Positions 13,799-15,709 of a DNA stretch of 15,709 nt are shown here, one piece after another. The notes under the pieces were generated by a model. That model did not search any database and was not told where the DNA came from. It worked only from the letters and a program-made list of their open reading frames with translations. Numbering within the stretch: position 1 is the stretch's first letter; each line of letters begins with the position of its first letter. The translations under genes and the position numbers were made by a program. Location of the stretch: positions 1 through 15,709 of the forward strand of contig JAHJUB010000108.1 in the NCBI GenBank assembly GCA_018829455.1, given 5' to 3'. This stretch comes from Candidatus Omnitrophota bacterium. Its GTDB lineage: Bacteria; Ratteibacteria; UBA8468; MWAK01.

Positions 13799-15508
13799 AT
13801 GGCTAAAAAACTTTTAGGTCAAGTCCTGAAGGAGATGAACCTGATATCCGAGGAGCAATTGTTAGTTGCGTTAGAAGAGCAGCAACGCACCGGAAAATTC
13901 CTGGGGCGGACCCTGGTTGACCTCCACCTGGTGGATGAAAATGCTCTGCGCCGGGTGCTTTCGGTGCAGAGCGGCGTAGAAACGATCGACCTCGCCCAAA
14001 AAAATATCCCCCCGAACATAATCAAATTAATTCCGGGCGTGGTTGCGAAGACCTACCAGGTTCTCCCGGTGGGTCAGGAAGGCGGAGAAACGGTCATCAT
14101 TGCGGTCAACGACGTTTTAAACGATTTCGTCCAGGAAAAGATTCGTTTCGTCATTGGTCTAAAGGTAAAGATGGTGTTGGCTGACCCGAAAGAGCTTGAT
14201 GCCGCCCTGGAGAAATATTACGGCCGGGAGACAATGTCCGTCAGTGACATCATGGATTATTTCACAGAAAGGGACGTTGACCTTGGAGTAAAAGTTGGCG
14301 CCGGCCAAATAATCGACGTTTCCACTTTGGAAGAACTGGCCAACCAGCCGCCGGTTACCAGTCTCTTTAACGTAATTCTCCTTCAGGTATGCAAGGACAA
14401 TGCCAGCGATATACATCTGGAACCTTTTGAAAATGATTTTCGGGTGCGTTATCGCGTGGACGGAAAACTCTACGATTTGGTTCACCCGCACAAGGATTTG
14501 GCTTTCGGACTTTTTTGCCGGTTCAAGATTATGTCCGGAATGGATATCTCGGAAAGGCGGCTTCCCCAGGACGGACGCCTGGAATTTCACACGGGCGGCC
14601 GGGACCTTGACCTGCGTCTTTCTACCGTTCCGACGGTTTTCGGGGAATGTCTGGCGGTGCGCGTCCTGGACCGGACCCGGGTTGATTTCCGTCTGGATAA
14701 CATCGGGTTGTGTCCCGGTGACCAGGAAAAGATTGAAAACCTGATTAAGGTGCCGCAGGGAATTATGCTGGCAACCGGTCCCACCGGCTGCGGAAAGACC
14801 ACCACCCTTTACGCGTCCCTCAAAAAACTTAACTCGCCGGACATCAAATTGATTACAACCGAGGACCCGGTGGAGTATCGCCTGCCCGGCGCCATCCAGG
14901 TGCCAATCAGGGAAAAGATCGGGCTTACCTTTTCCTCTTGTCTCCGCTCTATTCTGCGTCAGGACCCGGATATTATCTTTGTGGGAGAAATTCGGGATTT
15001 GGAAACGGCGGAAATCGCCATTCAGGCCAGTCTGACCGGACACCTGGTAGTCTCCTCCCTGCACACCAACGACGCGCCCAGCGCGATTACCCGGTTAATG
15101 GATATGACGATTGAACCCTACCTCCTTTCTTCCACAATTATCGGTATTATCGGACAGCGCCTAGTGCGAACACTTTGTCCGGAATGTAAGTTGGAATATA
15201 CGCCAAATGAGTTGGAATTGATGGAAGTTGGTTTTAAACCGGAAGAGGTTAAAGACCGGAAATTTTATCAACCCCGGGGTTGCACGCGTTGTAAGGGCGG
15301 ATTCCGGGGCAGAACCGCCCTTTTTGAGGTCCTGGTGCCTAACGAGGAATTGTGGGCAATGGTTGTCGCCCGAAAACCACTGAGTGAAATTCGGAAAAAG
15401 GCCGTGGAACAAGGAATGCACACCATGGCTGTGGATGGCCAGGAAAAGATTCTGACGGGAATAACCACGATCGGGGAAGTCGGTCATGAAATTCACGGTT
15501 ACGCTTAA
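13799..15508 (+). CDS. pilB: Type IV pilus assembly / type II secretion ATPase (second PilB-type paralog)
   Basis: A second GspE/PulE/PilB-family ATPase, also 569 aa, just upstream of pilC. The N-terminus has a tandem MshEN-like repeat (windows 5-28 and 34-57; LLGQVLKEM and FLGRTLVDL) followed by the rest of the T2SSE_N-type region. The motor has Walker A GPTGCGKT (327-334), TTEDPVEYR, Walker B VGEIRD (395-400) and HLVVSSLHTNDAPSA. The tetracysteine is C460/C463 and C495/C498. Its adjacency to pilC makes it the better candidate for the canonical pilus extension motor. The first copy may be a specialised or T2SS-like partner. The weak ribosome-binding context is only GAG before taaattATG. Confidence 0.9.
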   Translation: MAKKLLGQVLKEMNLISEEQLLVALEEQQRTGKFLGRTLVDLHLVDENALRRVLSVQSGVETIDLAQKNIPPNIIKLIPGVVAKTYQVLPVGQEGGETVIIAVNDVLNDFVQEKIRFVIGLKVKMVLADPKELDAALEKYYGRETMSVSDIMDYFTERDVDLGVKVGAGQIIDVSTLEELANQPPVTSLFNVILLQVCKDNASDIHLEPFENDFRVRYRVDGKLYDLVHPHKDLAFGLFCRFKIMSGMDISERRLPQDGRLEFHTGGRDLDLRLSTVPTVFGECLAVRVLDRTRVDFRLDNIGLCPGDQEKIENLIKVPQGIMLATGPTGCGKTTTLYASLKKLNSPDIKLITTEDPVEYRLPGAIQVPIREKIGLTFSSCLRSILRQDPDIIFVGEIRDLETAEIAIQASLTGHLVVSSLHTNDAPSAITRLMDMTIEPYLLSSTIIGIIGQRLVRTLCPECKLEYTPNELELMEVGFKPEEVKDRKFYQPRGCTRCKGGFRGRTALFEVLVPNEELWAMVVARKPLSEIRKKAVEQGMHTMAVDGQEKILTGITTIGEVGHEIHGYA

Positions 15509-15510
15509 AC

Positions 15511-15709
15511 ATGGGAACCTTTAAATATAGCGGTTTTGATGCAAAAGGGAAAATTATTTCCGGTACCGTTGAAGCGGAAGGGTTGCGGGCGGCGATTGCA
15601 GCCCTCAAGGAACGGGGCTTGACTCTTTCCGATTTAGCGGAAGTGAGAGCGAGGAAGGCAGCGCCCGCTGCGGGAAAAACAACGCCGGCCGGGTCGGCGG
15701 TAAAGGCAA
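15511..15709 (+). CDS. pilC: Type IV pilus inner-membrane platform protein, N-terminal part (cut by window end)
   Basis: The first 66 codons of a PilC/GspF family protein, the polytopic inner-membrane platform on which PilB and PilT act. The sequence MGTFKYSGFDAKGKIISGTV with EAEGLRAAIAALKERGLTL (about 1-41) is the standard N-terminal motif. It is followed by a positively charged, Ala/Pro-rich linker before the first cytoplasmic helical domain. It starts 2 nt after the second pilB stop. No Shine-Dalgarno sequence is visible, so it is likely coupled to the upstream gene. The rest lies beyond the window. Confidence 0.9.
   Translation, partial: MGTFKYSGFDAKGKIISGTVEAEGLRAAIAALKERGLTLSDLAEVRARKAAPAAGKTTPAGSAVKA

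Noticed and set aside
14159..15064. 301-aa open frame antisense to the second pilB
   Set aside because: It lies wholly opposite a well-supported PilB gene, has no recognisable domain and no ribosome-binding site; it is a codon-bias shadow.

Overview
This window looks like a chromosomal piece from a Gram-negative-type bacterium, most likely an uncultured or candidate-phylum lineage. Every protein is an ordinary bacterial core family. Base composition looks even along the window, and no phage, transposase, integrase, CRISPR or rRNA/tRNA gene is visible. The type IV pilus motor genes fit a bacterium with an outer membrane or pilus-based motility, but they do not fix the phylum.

Layout. (1) 6-4397, minus strand: a leucine operon in the order leuA-leuC-leuD-leuB, encoding all the enzymes from 2-ketoisovalerate to 2-ketoisocaproate except the final transaminase. 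(2) 4398-4544: a 147-bp divergent intergenic region with a double-hairpin repeat and a promoter for each side, both placed so that the mRNAs should be nearly leaderless. (3) 4545-6583, plus strand: a CCA-adding/poly(A) polymerase-family tRNA nucleotidyltransferase with an HD domain, then an unrecognised 207-aa membrane-anchored protein. (4) 6623-8719, minus strand: an FtsK/SpoIIIE DNA translocase. (5) 8720-8844: a divergent region where two back-to-back TATAAT boxes lie one base apart and a palindromic repeat supplies the -35 of ftsK. (6) 8845-10868, plus strand: rbfA-argS with a 4-nt stop/start overlap. (7) 10950-15709, plus strand: type IV pilus (or related secretion) motor genes in the order pilB-pilT-pilB-pilC. 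pilC is cut by the window edge, and two 569-aa PilB-type ATPases flank the retraction ATPase.

Working together: leuABCD is one pathway unit. cca, rbfA and argS serve tRNA maturation, ribosome maturation and aminoacylation. FtsK handles chromosome segregation. The pil genes encode extension and retraction motors plus the inner-membrane platform on which they act.

The gene content is conventional. The unusual content is between the genes. Two families of short palindromic dispersed repeats fill most of the intergenic gaps. One is bounded by GTAG/CTAC and has one or two internal hairpins (four members). The other has GAGATTGCC...CTCGCAATGAC arms (three members). One copy of the second family lies in frame inside a protein-coding gene, and one copy of the first contributes promoter sequence. 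Clear Shine-Dalgarno sequences precede only three of the twelve genes.
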